IMG/VR virus record: IMGVR_UViG_3300047319_001451
Coordinates: 1 to 34,578 of that record
Direction: 5' to 3' (one strand)
DNA: 34,578 bases
From: a virus
In this document: positions 14,871-21,071 of the stretch, piece after piece
Layout: each line of letters starts with the position of its first letter
How positions within the stretch are numbered: the first letter of the stretch is position 1
Program-made: the position numbers and the translations under genes
Notes under the pieces: generated by a model
Database searches by the model: none
The model's input: the letters and a program-made list of their open reading frames with translations, nothing else
What the model was told of the DNA's origin: nothing

Positions 14871-15335
14871 TCACCCGTTGACCGTTGAGGAATTCGAGCC
14901 TGGCGGAACGTGGCCGTTGCCACAGGTCGCCGCCGCCCCGGCTCGATGTTCGCGTTCCGCGAGCAGGATGCCGAGCTGCCGCTCGAGCTCATCGGCCCGG
15001 CGTATTTGGTCGCCGAGCCGCCGCGCCGTGATTTCGAGCCTGAGGTTCAACTGATCCGCGAATGTTCTCACCGTCGCCAGCGCGACATCATGGTTCGCCA
15101 GATGCGACTGGCAGGCCTGGATCTCTGCCGCCAGTTGCGGAGCAGCGACTCCATAGACTGACTGACCATTTTCGATCGGGCCGGCGGCGACGAACTGCGG
15201 CGCGTGGGCCGCGGCCGGACTGCCGAGCAGCTCGGCCAGTTGTTCGGCGAACGCATCGCGACGCGGCCGCCTGACTGGAAAGCCCTGCAGCATTTGCAGC
15301 GGCACAGAATCCACAACGTAGAACACGACAGGCAT
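14871..15335 (-). CDS. Hypothetical protein with helical C-terminal half (154 aa)
   Basis: Starts at ATG 15335 (MPVVFYVVDSVPLQMLQGF) with AAGGGGAGAG upstream; a longer frame would overlap csrA in shadow composition. The C-terminal half (from about residue 80) is long and helical with regularly spaced leucines (AADELERQLGILLAERE-like pattern in RRADELERQLGILLAERE), a probable coiled coil. No family is recognised. Confidence 0.6.
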   Translation of the reverse strand: MPVVFYVVDSVPLQMLQGFPVRRPRRDAFAEQLAELLGSPAAAHAPQFVAAGPIENGQSVYGVAAPQLAAEIQACQSHLANHDVALATVRTFADQLNLRLEITARRLGDQIRRADELERQLGILLAEREHRAGAAATCGNGHVPPGSNSSTVNG

Positions 15336-15375
15336 CGTTACTCTCCCCTTCGAGACTTCGGACGCGAACCAGACG

Positions 15376-15413
15376 TCAAAAACTGCCGGGGGAATTTCCC
15401 GCTCCCCCGGCAG
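15376..15413 (-). terminator. Intrinsic terminator overlapping the 3' end of csrA
   Basis: ctgccggggg at 15383-15392 pairs with cccccggcag at 15404-15413, an 11-base loop separates them, and on the minus strand the stem is followed by TTTTT immediately before the csrA stop codon. The terminator therefore encodes the last residues of CsrA (NSPGSF). Confidence 0.7.
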
Positions 15414-15615
15414 CCCCAAGGACGGCCGCCGCTGTCGCCTCCGCGACGCGGCCATCACGCAATTCCTCACGCACGATGTTGAACCGATCCGAGGCCTCGA
15501 TCCCCAGGCGGGAACTGTTCGGCCCGACGCGAATCTGCACAAGCCGAATCACCTCGCCGGTGAGTTTGTCCTCGATCAGAATTCGCTCTCCCGGCTTCCT
15601 CGTAAGCACCAGCAT
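15376..15615 (-). CDS. csrA: CsrA-family RNA-binding translational regulator
   Basis: The 79-residue protein starts MLVLTRKPGERILIEDK, the hallmark of CsrA/RsmA. It continues with IRLVQIRVGPNSSRLGIEA, matching the beta strands that bind GGA motifs, and VREEL near the end of the core, where the C-terminal helix and the conserved Arg and Glu lie. The last 20 residues are an Ala/Gly-rich extension encoded over a terminator. CsrA dimers bind A(N)GGA in mRNA leaders to block or alter translation. A consensus AAGGAGG precedes the ATG at 15615. A phage copy could regulate host genes or phage messages; many leaders here contain GGA within the Shine-Dalgarno. Confidence 0.92.
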   Translation of the reverse strand: MLVLTRKPGERILIEDKLTGEVIRLVQIRVGPNSSRLGIEASDRFNIVREELRDGRVAEATAAAVLGAAGGAGNSPGSF

Positions 15616-15683
15616 CGTTCCGCCTCCTTGCGGTTGAGAAATGTTGAATGTCTAGATCCAAATGCCTATAGAAATCCGAAGCG

Positions 15684-15872
15684 TCAATCCGCAGTCAACG
15701 CCCGTCCGTTTGCCTTTTTACGTTCCCGTATTTTTGCGACGCGAAGCAGCGACCTCAGTAGTTGGGCCCTATCTTCCATCTCGTCAAGCTCTCGAATGAG
15801 CTCTTCAATCGTGAGGCTCTCAACGCGCTTGAGCACGAAGTCGACTGCCCGCCTCGATCGCATCTTTTCCAT
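15684..15872 (-). CDS. Small helical hypothetical protein (62 aa)
   Basis: Starts at ATG 15872 (MEKMRSRRAVDFVLKRVES) or at the second Met nine bases later. The sequence LTIEELIRELDEMEDRAQLLRSLL predicts helices with heptad character. A variant copy of the dispersed 20-base element lies 13-32 bases upstream. It is the first plausible gene after the long leader from the early promoter and precedes csrA by about 70 bases. Confidence 0.5.
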   Translation of the reverse strand: MEKMRSRRAVDFVLKRVESLTIEELIRELDEMEDRAQLLRSLLRVAKIRERKKANGRALTAD

Positions 15873-15884
15873 TTCGTAACTACC

Positions 15885-15904
15885 AATTCGGCGCGCGTGC
15901 GCGC
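15885..15904. repeat. Dispersed GC-rich element, copy 3 (one mismatch)
   Basis: aattcggcgcgcgtgcgcgc differs from the other copies by one base in the centre. It has the same orientation and sits just upstream of the start of the 62-residue helical protein. Confidence 0.7.
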
Positions 15905-15914
15905 TCAGAAACAT

Positions 15915-16087
15915 TCAGCCCTCGCCCGGCAGGCAGCGACATTCCCAAAGGAACAGGCCGCAGTCCGGGCATACGTTGACAGTCTGCGAATTTTGAAAAG
16001 ACCGCGGCCGAGGAACCCGCCTTCCATGCCGGCACCCGAGATGCGAGTCAAGCCGGCGTCGGCCGGCGGTGGGCAGCTGAACTTCAC
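15915..16087 (-). pseudogene. Possible small gene with a frameshift (CPDCGLFLWECRC)
   Basis: A frame opening at GTG 16087 (VKFSCPPPADAGLTRISGAGMEGGFLGRG) looks coding in base composition up to about 16000. After that the coding-like signal moves to the -1 frame, which reads NVCPDCGLFLWECRCLPGEG and stops at 15915. The four cysteines suggest a zinc site. The switch could be a sequencing error, a decayed gene or programmed slippage near CTTTTCAAAA; no perfect slippery heptamer is present. There is no clear ribosome binding site. It may equally be a chance open frame. Confidence 0.28.
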
Positions 16088-16092
16088 GCCGA

Positions 16093-16700
16093 TCAGCGGC
16101 CACCGAGTGGGGCACCGCCGTCAGAGCTGAAGTTCTGTCCGGATGGGATCCGGGAGTGCGATCGTCGCTTAGTGGCAGCTCGAAGCGCCGCGACGCGCAG
16201 CCCGCTTGTTCTCGCTTCTCTAAACCCGAGGCCGACGCCCCCGCGGTTTCCCTGAGACTGCACCAATTCAGCCGACGCCTGAAAATGACATCGTGAGTCG
16301 CCGACCTTCCGGCTGCAGAGACAGGGCGCGACGACCGGGGAGGACCAGGCAGGAATGCGCGGCGGGCCAGCCACGCAATCGTTGGGTGCCCCAGGTCGCC
16401 GCGCCGCGCATCCGCGAACGCTTGCGGGAAGTAGCGCTGGACGAACGCCGCTAAAGTTTCCGTGGCCGCTCGAGCCATCATGGCCTCGCATCCGATGCGA
16501 TGGGTCAATTCCCACTGGCCTGGGACCGAAGGCCGTGAAGTGGTTTCACGACCAGATCAGCTCCCCCGCGCCGCGTCCGCCGCAACCTGCGTCGGGCCAG
16601 CAACGCCAAGCCGCACCAGACGCGGCGCGGGAAAGCCGATCACAACTGAAATCAGGTTTGCACCCGGTTCGCGGCAGAGGCCGCCAGAGGTGCCAAGTTC
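16093..16700. other. Leader region without a confident gene
   Basis: This stretch lies downstream of the early promoter. An ATG at 16481 begins a coding-looking frame (MMARAATETLAAFVQRYFPQAF...DLGHPTIAWLARRAFLPG) that loses coding character after about 50 residues, so it may be a decayed gene or a chance frame. A 17-bp palindrome (cgtgaa-N5-ttcacg, 16534-16550) could be another protein-binding site. On the plus strand I see nothing convincing. Confidence 0.35.
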
Positions 16701-16710
16701 ACACGTCCTC

Positions 16711-16737
16711 GCGTTCGGCGCTTTCAGGACCGAACGC
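16711..16737 (-). other. Hairpin at the 5' end of the early transcript
   Basis: gcgttcgg at 16711-16718 pairs with ccgaacgc at 16730-16737, an 8-bp perfect stem with an 11-base loop. The predicted transcription start of the promoter at 16743-16771 is about 16736, so the hairpin would form at the very 5' end of the RNA. It may stabilise the message or act in antitermination. Confidence 0.5.
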
Positions 16738-16742
16738 GGGCG

Positions 16743-16771
16743 ATATTACGATGACTCGTAACACCCGTCAA
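16743..16771 (-). promoter_or_regulatory. Early promoter with repressor operator
   Basis: On the minus strand TTGACG (16771-16766), a 17-base spacer and TAATAT (16748-16743) make a good sigma70-type promoter. The operator TTACG-N6-CGTAA occupies 16746-16761, overlapping the -10 element and the spacer. An identical operator and -10 arrangement occurs at the repressor gene. Repressor bound here would block RNA polymerase and keep the minus-strand early genes silent. Confidence 0.7.
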
Positions 16772-16777
16772 GCCGAA

Positions 16778-17035
16778 TCAGGCAGATTTTTTCCGCCGGC
16801 GGACGGGGGGAGGCTGGAGCAGATCTTCGACCGTGGCCCCGACCGCCTCAGCGATCCTGGCCCCCATCGCGATCGACGGCAGAACGTCGCCGCGGACGAT
16901 CGGATAAATGGCCCCAGGAGACATGCTCAAGCGCTTCATGAGCCAATAGACCGATTGGCCGTGAACCGAGAGCAGACGCTGCACGTTGGCAGAGATGTTG
17001 GCTCGAGCTTCGTCGTCCGTGATCACGATTGACAT
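16778..17035 (-). CDS. XRE-type helix-turn-helix repressor (cI/Cro-like)
   Basis: The 85-residue protein starts MSIVITDDEARANISANVQ. Residues about 15-70 form an XRE helix-turn-helix domain: LLSVHGQSVYWLMKRLSMSPGAIYPIVRG, with recognition helix in MSPGAIYPI, then PSIAMGARIAEAVGATVEDLL. The C terminus is basic (VRRRKKSA) and there is no cleavage or dimerisation domain, as in small Cro-like or single-domain repressors. Matching operators flank the gene on both sides, at 17045-17060 in its own promoter and at 16746-16761 in the promoter just beyond its stop. It is likely the lysogeny or early-gene regulator and autoregulated. Confidence 0.82.
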   Translation of the reverse strand: MSIVITDDEARANISANVQRLLSVHGQSVYWLMKRLSMSPGAIYPIVRGDVLPSIAMGARIAEAVGATVEDLLQPPPVRRRKKSA

Positions 17036-17041
17036 GCCTCA

Positions 17042-17071
17042 ATATTACGCGTTAACGTAACAGAGAGTCAA
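17042..17071 (-). promoter_or_regulatory. Repressor promoter with operator, probably leaderless
   Basis: On the minus strand TTGACT (17071-17066), an 18-base spacer and TAATAT (17047-17042) form a sigma70-like promoter. The operator TTACG-CGTTAA-CGTAA fills 17045-17060. The A of the repressor ATG (17035) is 7 bases beyond the -10 element, so transcription would start at or next to the start codon, giving a leaderless message like lambda cI from PRM. Confidence 0.7.
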
Positions 17072-17157
17072 CCGCAGTCGTGAAAGCTGCCGGAACTTAG
17101 CGATTCGGCAACGCGGGCCTCGCGGCAAAGCGCCGACTGCGGTCGAACTCTCTCCAG

Positions 17158-17204
17158 TGGGCGGCACAGGATTCGAACCTGTGACTTCTACCGTGTGAGG
17201 GTAG
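17158..17204 (-). tRNA. 3' half of a tRNA-Val(CAC) gene, probable attP core
   Basis: On the minus strand the sequence gives an anticodon arm CTACC-CTCACAC-GGTAG with anticodon CAC, a 4-base variable loop, a perfect T arm (CACAG-GTTCGAATC-CTGTG) and the acceptor 3' strand CCGCCCA. No D arm or matching acceptor 5' strand (GGGCGG) lies upstream, so it is only the 3' part. Phage integrases often use this part of a tRNA gene as the crossover core, so that integration restores the host gene. It lies about 180 bases before the integrase gene. It is not a working tRNA by itself. Confidence 0.82.
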
Positions 17205-17381
17205 CGGTAAATGAGAGTCCGGCAGCAGCCGGCCGATCCGCAAATTATAGCCGGACGGCCGGCACAAATCACGCAGGCCGCGTGACCTGACCACGGAGCG
17301 GGAGGAAAAGCGCTCAGGGATGGGCGGCTCCAAGGGACTGCAATTTAACCGCCGCCGCGAACGCGACAGAATGAGCCCTTG
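17205..17381. other. Intergenic attachment flank
   Basis: Between the tRNA fragment and the integrase gene there is a 7-bp inverted pair (gtccggc near 17217 and gccggac near 17248) and GC-rich sequence that could hold integrase arm sites. I see no gene here and no convincing plus-strand promoter. Confidence 0.4.
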
Positions 17382-18353
17382 ATGATTCGCGGGCTTGACA
17401 CGGTTCGCCGTGTATTCGAGTCGCTACGCCTCGGCGATTCGATCGCGGACTCGACGTCTGCTCTCCGTCGATTCGAGCTGCAGCGTTGGGAACGGTTGAC
17501 GTCGGACCCTGAAATCGGTGGCATCAGCCTGGAGACGCTGAAAACGTTTCAGTGCCGGGCCAGACGCTCCGGGCTCGCGCCGGAAACGGTCGAGACGACG
17601 ATCAACACGGTGATGCACGTCCTGAACGCCGCCCACGAAGAGGGGCGACTCGAGCGCGTGCCACGCCGGCCGCCCCGCAGGAAGGGAGACCCGAGCAAGA
17701 CGGCACGGATCAGCCTGAGCGACTTTGACGCGTTCCTGGCCGCCATCCCGGCCGCGGGGCTCTCGAAACGCCGCGGGCCGGAATGGTGGCAGGCGTTCTG
17801 GGGCACGATCTTCTTCACGGCCCTCCGGCTGGGCAATATGGAAAAGATCGAACGCCGGCAGGTCGCGTCCGAAGTGATCGAAGTTCGGCAGCTCAAGACG
17901 GGCCACATCGTGCGGATCCCCGTCCACCCGGTGCTGCGCCGGCTGCTGAGGTCGCACGCCCAGAAAGTCCGCGGTCGCCGGCTGTTTCGCCTGGGGAGAA
18001 AAACGCTTTACTCTGCGACCGTCAAGATTTGCAAGGCCGCCGGCGTCCAGGGGATCACGCCGCAGGCCGTGCGGGCGCTGGCCGCCCGCACCTTCGAACG
18101 AGCCCATCCGGGAGCCGGCCGCCTGATCCTGGGCAGACCGCTGCCCGGAGCCGACGCGTTCTATTTCGACGTTCCCGAGATTCTCGAATCGGCGTGCGAC
18201 AAGCTCCGCGTGCCGCCGTCGCTGCTGACCTCGGACGAACAGGCCCGGGCGGGCAATGACGAACGGCAGCTGCTGGTCTCCTTCCGGGGGCTCGGCAACT
18301 CCGACCGGGAGACGGTCCTGCGGTTCGTGCAGTCGCTCCGGCGCACATCTTGA
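17382..18353 (+). CDS. int: Tyrosine recombinase (phage integrase)
   Basis: The 323-residue protein is on the opposite strand to its neighbours. I chose ATG 17382 over the TTG just before it. Residues about 15-100 look like a SAM-like core-binding domain. The catalytic domain has Arg149 in FFTALRLGN, Lys172 in RQLKTGH, Arg231 in TPQAVRALAART and a probable nucleophile Tyr261 in ADAFYFDVP. The positions normally held by His in HxxR and LGH are Gln228 and Arg252, so the catalytic set is degenerate. The nearby tRNA-Val fragment is the expected attachment site. The ribosome binding site is weak. Confidence 0.72.
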   Translation: MIRGLDTVRRVFESLRLGDSIADSTSALRRFELQRWERLTSDPEIGGISLETLKTFQCRARRSGLAPETVETTINTVMHVLNAAHEEGRLERVPRRPPRRKGDPSKTARISLSDFDAFLAAIPAAGLSKRRGPEWWQAFWGTIFFTALRLGNMEKIERRQVASEVIEVRQLKTGHIVRIPVHPVLRRLLRSHAQKVRGRRLFRLGRKTLYSATVKICKAAGVQGITPQAVRALAARTFERAHPGAGRLILGRPLPGADAFYFDVPEILESACDKLRVPPSLLTSDEQARAGNDERQLLVSFRGLGNSDRETVLRFVQSLRRTS

Positions 18354-18422
18354 CGAGCCGGTCCCGCTCGCCGATGATCCTCTCAAGGCCCGTTTGCGTT
18401 TCCGCCATTGGAGGGACTGACT

Positions 18423-19082
18423 ATGCGTCGAATTGCGCTCTGCCTCGTGCTCGCGGCTCTCCCGTCGCTGTGCCTGGCCCAGGCCTCGAAGCCGCGGGCG
18501 GGGCGGCCGGCACGCGAAAAGAAGGATGACAAGCCCCGCCTCGATATCGACCTCCTGCAGCGGATCGCGTCGACCGAAGAGGAGCGCCGCAAAACGATCG
18601 AGGCCCTGCGCAAAAAGCGAGCGCCCAAAGCGAAGATCGCCGAGGCAGAGGCCGCGGTCTTGTGGGAGCAGATTGACTTTCCCCTGAAGGTCGGAAACCT
18701 GGGGACGCCGCAGGGACTGATTGAACCGGTGCAGCTGATCAGCGTCGCCCAGGTCATCGACGATGACACCTTCGTGGCCACCATCTATCGCCGGCGGACG
18801 GGAACGGGGAGCGCGGCTATCGATCGCCAGCAACGGCGGACAGCGAGCGACAACCAGACCGCTTGGTTCAAGGGATTTCCGACAAAGGGATTCGCGGACG
18901 GCGATCGGTTCGAACTGAAGTCGGACTGGCGCGTGACCGGGACCAAGCGCTATGAGACGGCGGACGGCGGCACGAAGCAGGTCGTGGTGTTCGAACCGTT
19001 CGACGTGGCTCCCTATTTCGCGGAGCTCAAACGGAAGGCCGCGGCCGGCGATGAACCGGCTGATCCCGCCCGCGATCCTTAG
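18423..19082 (+). CDS. Secreted protein of unknown function, possible lysogenic-conversion gene
   Basis: The 219-residue protein starts at ATG 18423 with GGAGGGAC upstream. MRRIALCLVLAALPSLCLAQA is a clear signal peptide. A basic, helical part with coiled-coil character (residues about 30-90, TEEERRKTIEALRKKRAPK) is followed by a beta-rich part with VAQVIDDDTFVATIYRR and FPTKGFADGDRFEL. The layout is common in planctomycete exported proteins. It lies in the same direction just after int and ends convergent with the glycosyltransferase gene, their stops overlapping by 4 bases. An exported host-style protein beside int suggests expression from the prophage. Confidence 0.7.
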   Translation: MRRIALCLVLAALPSLCLAQASKPRAGRPAREKKDDKPRLDIDLLQRIASTEEERRKTIEALRKKRAPKAKIAEAEAAVLWEQIDFPLKVGNLGTPQGLIEPVQLISVAQVIDDDTFVATIYRRRTGTGSAAIDRQQRRTASDNQTAWFKGFPTKGFADGDRFELKSDWRVTGTKRYETADGGTKQVVVFEPFDVAPYFAELKRKAAAGDEPADPARDP

Positions 19083-20314
19083 CGCCCGACGAGGGCCGCC
19101 ACTGCCTCGATCATCCGGGGCTTCGCCGCTCGAGCGGCGTCGGACCAGGCCCAGAGGCCGTTGGGATCGATGACCAGATCGGTCGCCGGGTCGAAGGCAT
19201 TGTCCATCAGGGCCCGCCAGCGTTCGCGGTAGCGGCGCTCGCCGGTGGGGCCGTGCCACAGGTGCAGGATCGTGCCGGGGACGAAGGCAAAGCGGCGGTC
19301 GACCGCCTGGCTGACCGGCTCGGCCCACCGGCCCATCCAGTTCATGAATCCCGCAGACGCGTCGCGGTAGAAGTTGCAAGGGTCGGGCAGCTGCGTAAAG
19401 GCCCGCACCATTGAGACGTCGCCGCCGGTTGTGACGTGCGAGTCCTCGAAGCCGTAGGTGCGGAGCCAGTCGGCGCGGGCCGCCCAGGCCAGGCCCGGGT
19501 GGCCATTCGCCGTGCCGTGCTTGGCGAAGTGAGCGCCGACCGATTCGACGCGGCCCCCCTGATGCATGGCGTCGCGGCGGATTTCGATCGAGCCGGCCTC
19601 GGTCAAATGGTATGTGTCCTCGAAGAGCTGCACCACCTGGCAGCGCTCCAAGGCCCTCAGCGTTTCTCGCGCCCAGTCCCGATTGAGAAATTTGATGTCG
19701 CAATCGATCCAGGCCAGCGCGTCGAATACGATCCCCGCCTTGGGCCTGGGATCCCGCTCGCCATTGAGCCACTTCAGGAGCTCGCCCAGAGCCCGCTCCT
19801 TCTGCCAGAGCTGATGCCGCTCGCGCGTTCCGCGGATCTGCAGGACGTGCGAACTGCGCTGCAGTTCGAATGGATCGTCGTCGAGCGCCACCTCGACGGT
19901 GAACAGCGGCACGCCGGCCGAACGGATCCCGGCAGCGAATGTGTCAAAGTTCTTTTTCCAGATCGGCCTCCGTCCGAAGTTGAAATAAACCGTCAGAACC
20001 GCCAAGCGAGAGACGGGCGAGAGCAGCGAGCGCGACATGGGAGGCTGCAACGAACGCGGAATGCGGAACGCGGGACTGGCTCCCTGGCCCAGGGGATCAC
20101 TCGCGGCGGCGTTCTGGCCCGGCCAGCGGCTATCGGGACACGCCGGCGTGGGTTGCCGGGCCAGAAATGTGATGAACTGGTTAGCGGCCTTGCAGCGGTG
20201 CGAACGCCGCAAAGGGCAGACCTGGCAGATTTTCACTCGCTCGTGAAACTGGTCGTGTTCGACGTCGTCGCCGCGGGGTTGATGGCGGGCGGTTGCCTGA
20301 GTTGCTGAGAACAT
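19079..20314 (-). CDS. Glycosyltransferase-like protein with N-terminal cysteine cluster
   Basis: The 411-residue protein has an N-terminal part with KICQVCPLRRSHRC and a later PTPACPDSRWP, a four-cysteine cluster that probably binds metal. From about residue 105 it follows a GT-A-like fold: LAVLTVYFNFGRR, VEVALDDDPFEL, LWQKERALGELLKWL, then AWIDCDIKFLNRDW with a DxD-type DCD, and GHPGLAWAARADWL. Such phage proteins may decorate virion or host surface components. The first domain could be a separate module fused to the transferase; a Met at 20035 would give the transferase alone. It is the last gene of the late operon. Confidence 0.68.
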   Translation of the reverse strand: MFSATQATARHQPRGDDVEHDQFHERVKICQVCPLRRSHRCKAANQFITFLARQPTPACPDSRWPGQNAAASDPLGQGASPAFRIPRSLQPPMSRSLLSPVSRLAVLTVYFNFGRRPIWKKNFDTFAAGIRSAGVPLFTVEVALDDDPFELQRSSHVLQIRGTRERHQLWQKERALGELLKWLNGERDPRPKAGIVFDALAWIDCDIKFLNRDWARETLRALERCQVVQLFEDTYHLTEAGSIEIRRDAMHQGGRVESVGAHFAKHGTANGHPGLAWAARADWLRTYGFEDSHVTTGGDVSMVRAFTQLPDPCNFYRDASAGFMNWMGRWAEPVSQAVDRRFAFVPGTILHLWHGPTGERRYRERWRALMDNAFDPATDLVIDPNGLWAWSDAARAAKPRMIEAVAALVGR

Positions 20315-20325
20315 GCGCTGCAGTC

Positions 20326-20826
20326 CTAAGGCCAGAATGGTTCAATGTCGAAGTAGGGGGGCATGCCGACGAAGTTTCCCGATCCGGCCAACGGATCGAG
20401 ATAGAGACGATTGGGAAACAGGCAGCGCCACGGGGCCTTGGGCTGGCCGAAGGCTTGATTCGAATAGACCGCCGCGTCGAGCGGCACGCCGGGGAAGTGC
20501 GAACCGATCAGTGAGAGCGTCCATTCCCGCGTGCCGCGGCCGCCCTGCGCCTGCAGATACATGCCCGGCGACGGATCGACGATTGATGTGCCGATGCCGC
20601 TCGGGAATAGCATCGGCAGAAACCAGAGGCAGCTGCCGCCGCCGATGAACTGTTGGAAGTTGCGGGCGAGAATGTGCTCCCCCATGAACAGACCCTCGTA
20701 GTCTGAGTGCTGCCCCGGCTGAACCGCGCCGATCGTCTTGTGGAAGGGGGGCACGCAGAAACAATTGCCGCACAGTTCCGTGGGTGAACAGTCCGGCGCG
20801 GGCGGGTTGAAAATGTGAATGCACAT
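20326..20826 (-). CDS. Hypothetical protein (166 aa)
   Basis: The start at ATG 20826 (MCIHIFNPPAPDCSPTELC) follows the stop of the preceding gene by 4 bases. The protein is rich in Cys, Pro, Gly and Phe, with HIFNPPAPDC, CGNCFCVPPF and MFPSGIGTSIVDPSPG. It has no recognised family. Position at the end of the structural operon suggests a minor virion or tail-associated protein. Confidence 0.62.
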   Translation of the reverse strand: MCIHIFNPPAPDCSPTELCGNCFCVPPFHKTIGAVQPGQHSDYEGLFMGEHILARNFQQFIGGGSCLWFLPMLFPSGIGTSIVDPSPGMYLQAQGGRGTREWTLSLIGSHFPGVPLDAAVYSNQAFGQPKAPWRCLFPNRLYLDPLAGSGNFVGMPPYFDIEPFWP

Positions 20827-20830
20827 GCTG

Positions 20831-21061
20831 TCAGTGCCGAGCGATGGCCAACGGAGCTGCTCGCGTGCCAAAGTCGCCACGCCGCGCTGGGGGGCCGTTG
20901 TCCCAGGTGGCGGCGTCGGCCAGATCGAGCAGCCAGAGCAGATCGCGCGTGCAGACGGCGATCTCCGACAGCTCCGGATCCCCGCTGAGCATTACCGCTT
21001 CCCGCCGCGCCTCGTCGGCCTCGGCCCGGATGGCCGCCAGGCGCAATTCCCAATCACTCAT
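20831..21061 (-). CDS. Hypothetical helical protein (76 aa)
   Basis: ATG 21061 with GAGGAC upstream starts MSDWELRLAAIRAEADEARRE. The protein is largely helical and acidic-basic, with CTRDLLWLLDLADAATW in the middle. The longer frame extending to 21505 lies across the neighbouring virion gene and is rejected. No family is recognised. Confidence 0.6.
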   Translation of the reverse strand: MSDWELRLAAIRAEADEARREAVMLSGDPELSEIAVCTRDLLWLLDLADAATWDNGPPARRGDFGTRAAPLAIARH

Positions 21062-21071
21062 GATTTCGTCC

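Noticed and set aside
17158-17204. Functional tRNA gene
   Set aside because: No D arm and no acceptor 5' strand exist within 100 bases upstream, so no cloverleaf can form.
17045-17272. 75-residue frame containing VEVTGSNPVPPT
   Set aside because: This peptide is the well-known false translation of a tRNA T arm; the locus is the tRNA-Val 3' fragment.
17424-19772. 782-codon open frame on the minus strand opposite int and the secreted protein
   Set aside because: It runs antisense to two genes with clear features and ends inside the glycosyltransferase gene in another frame. Its Arg/Gly/Pro-rich composition is typical of shadow frames in GC-rich DNA.
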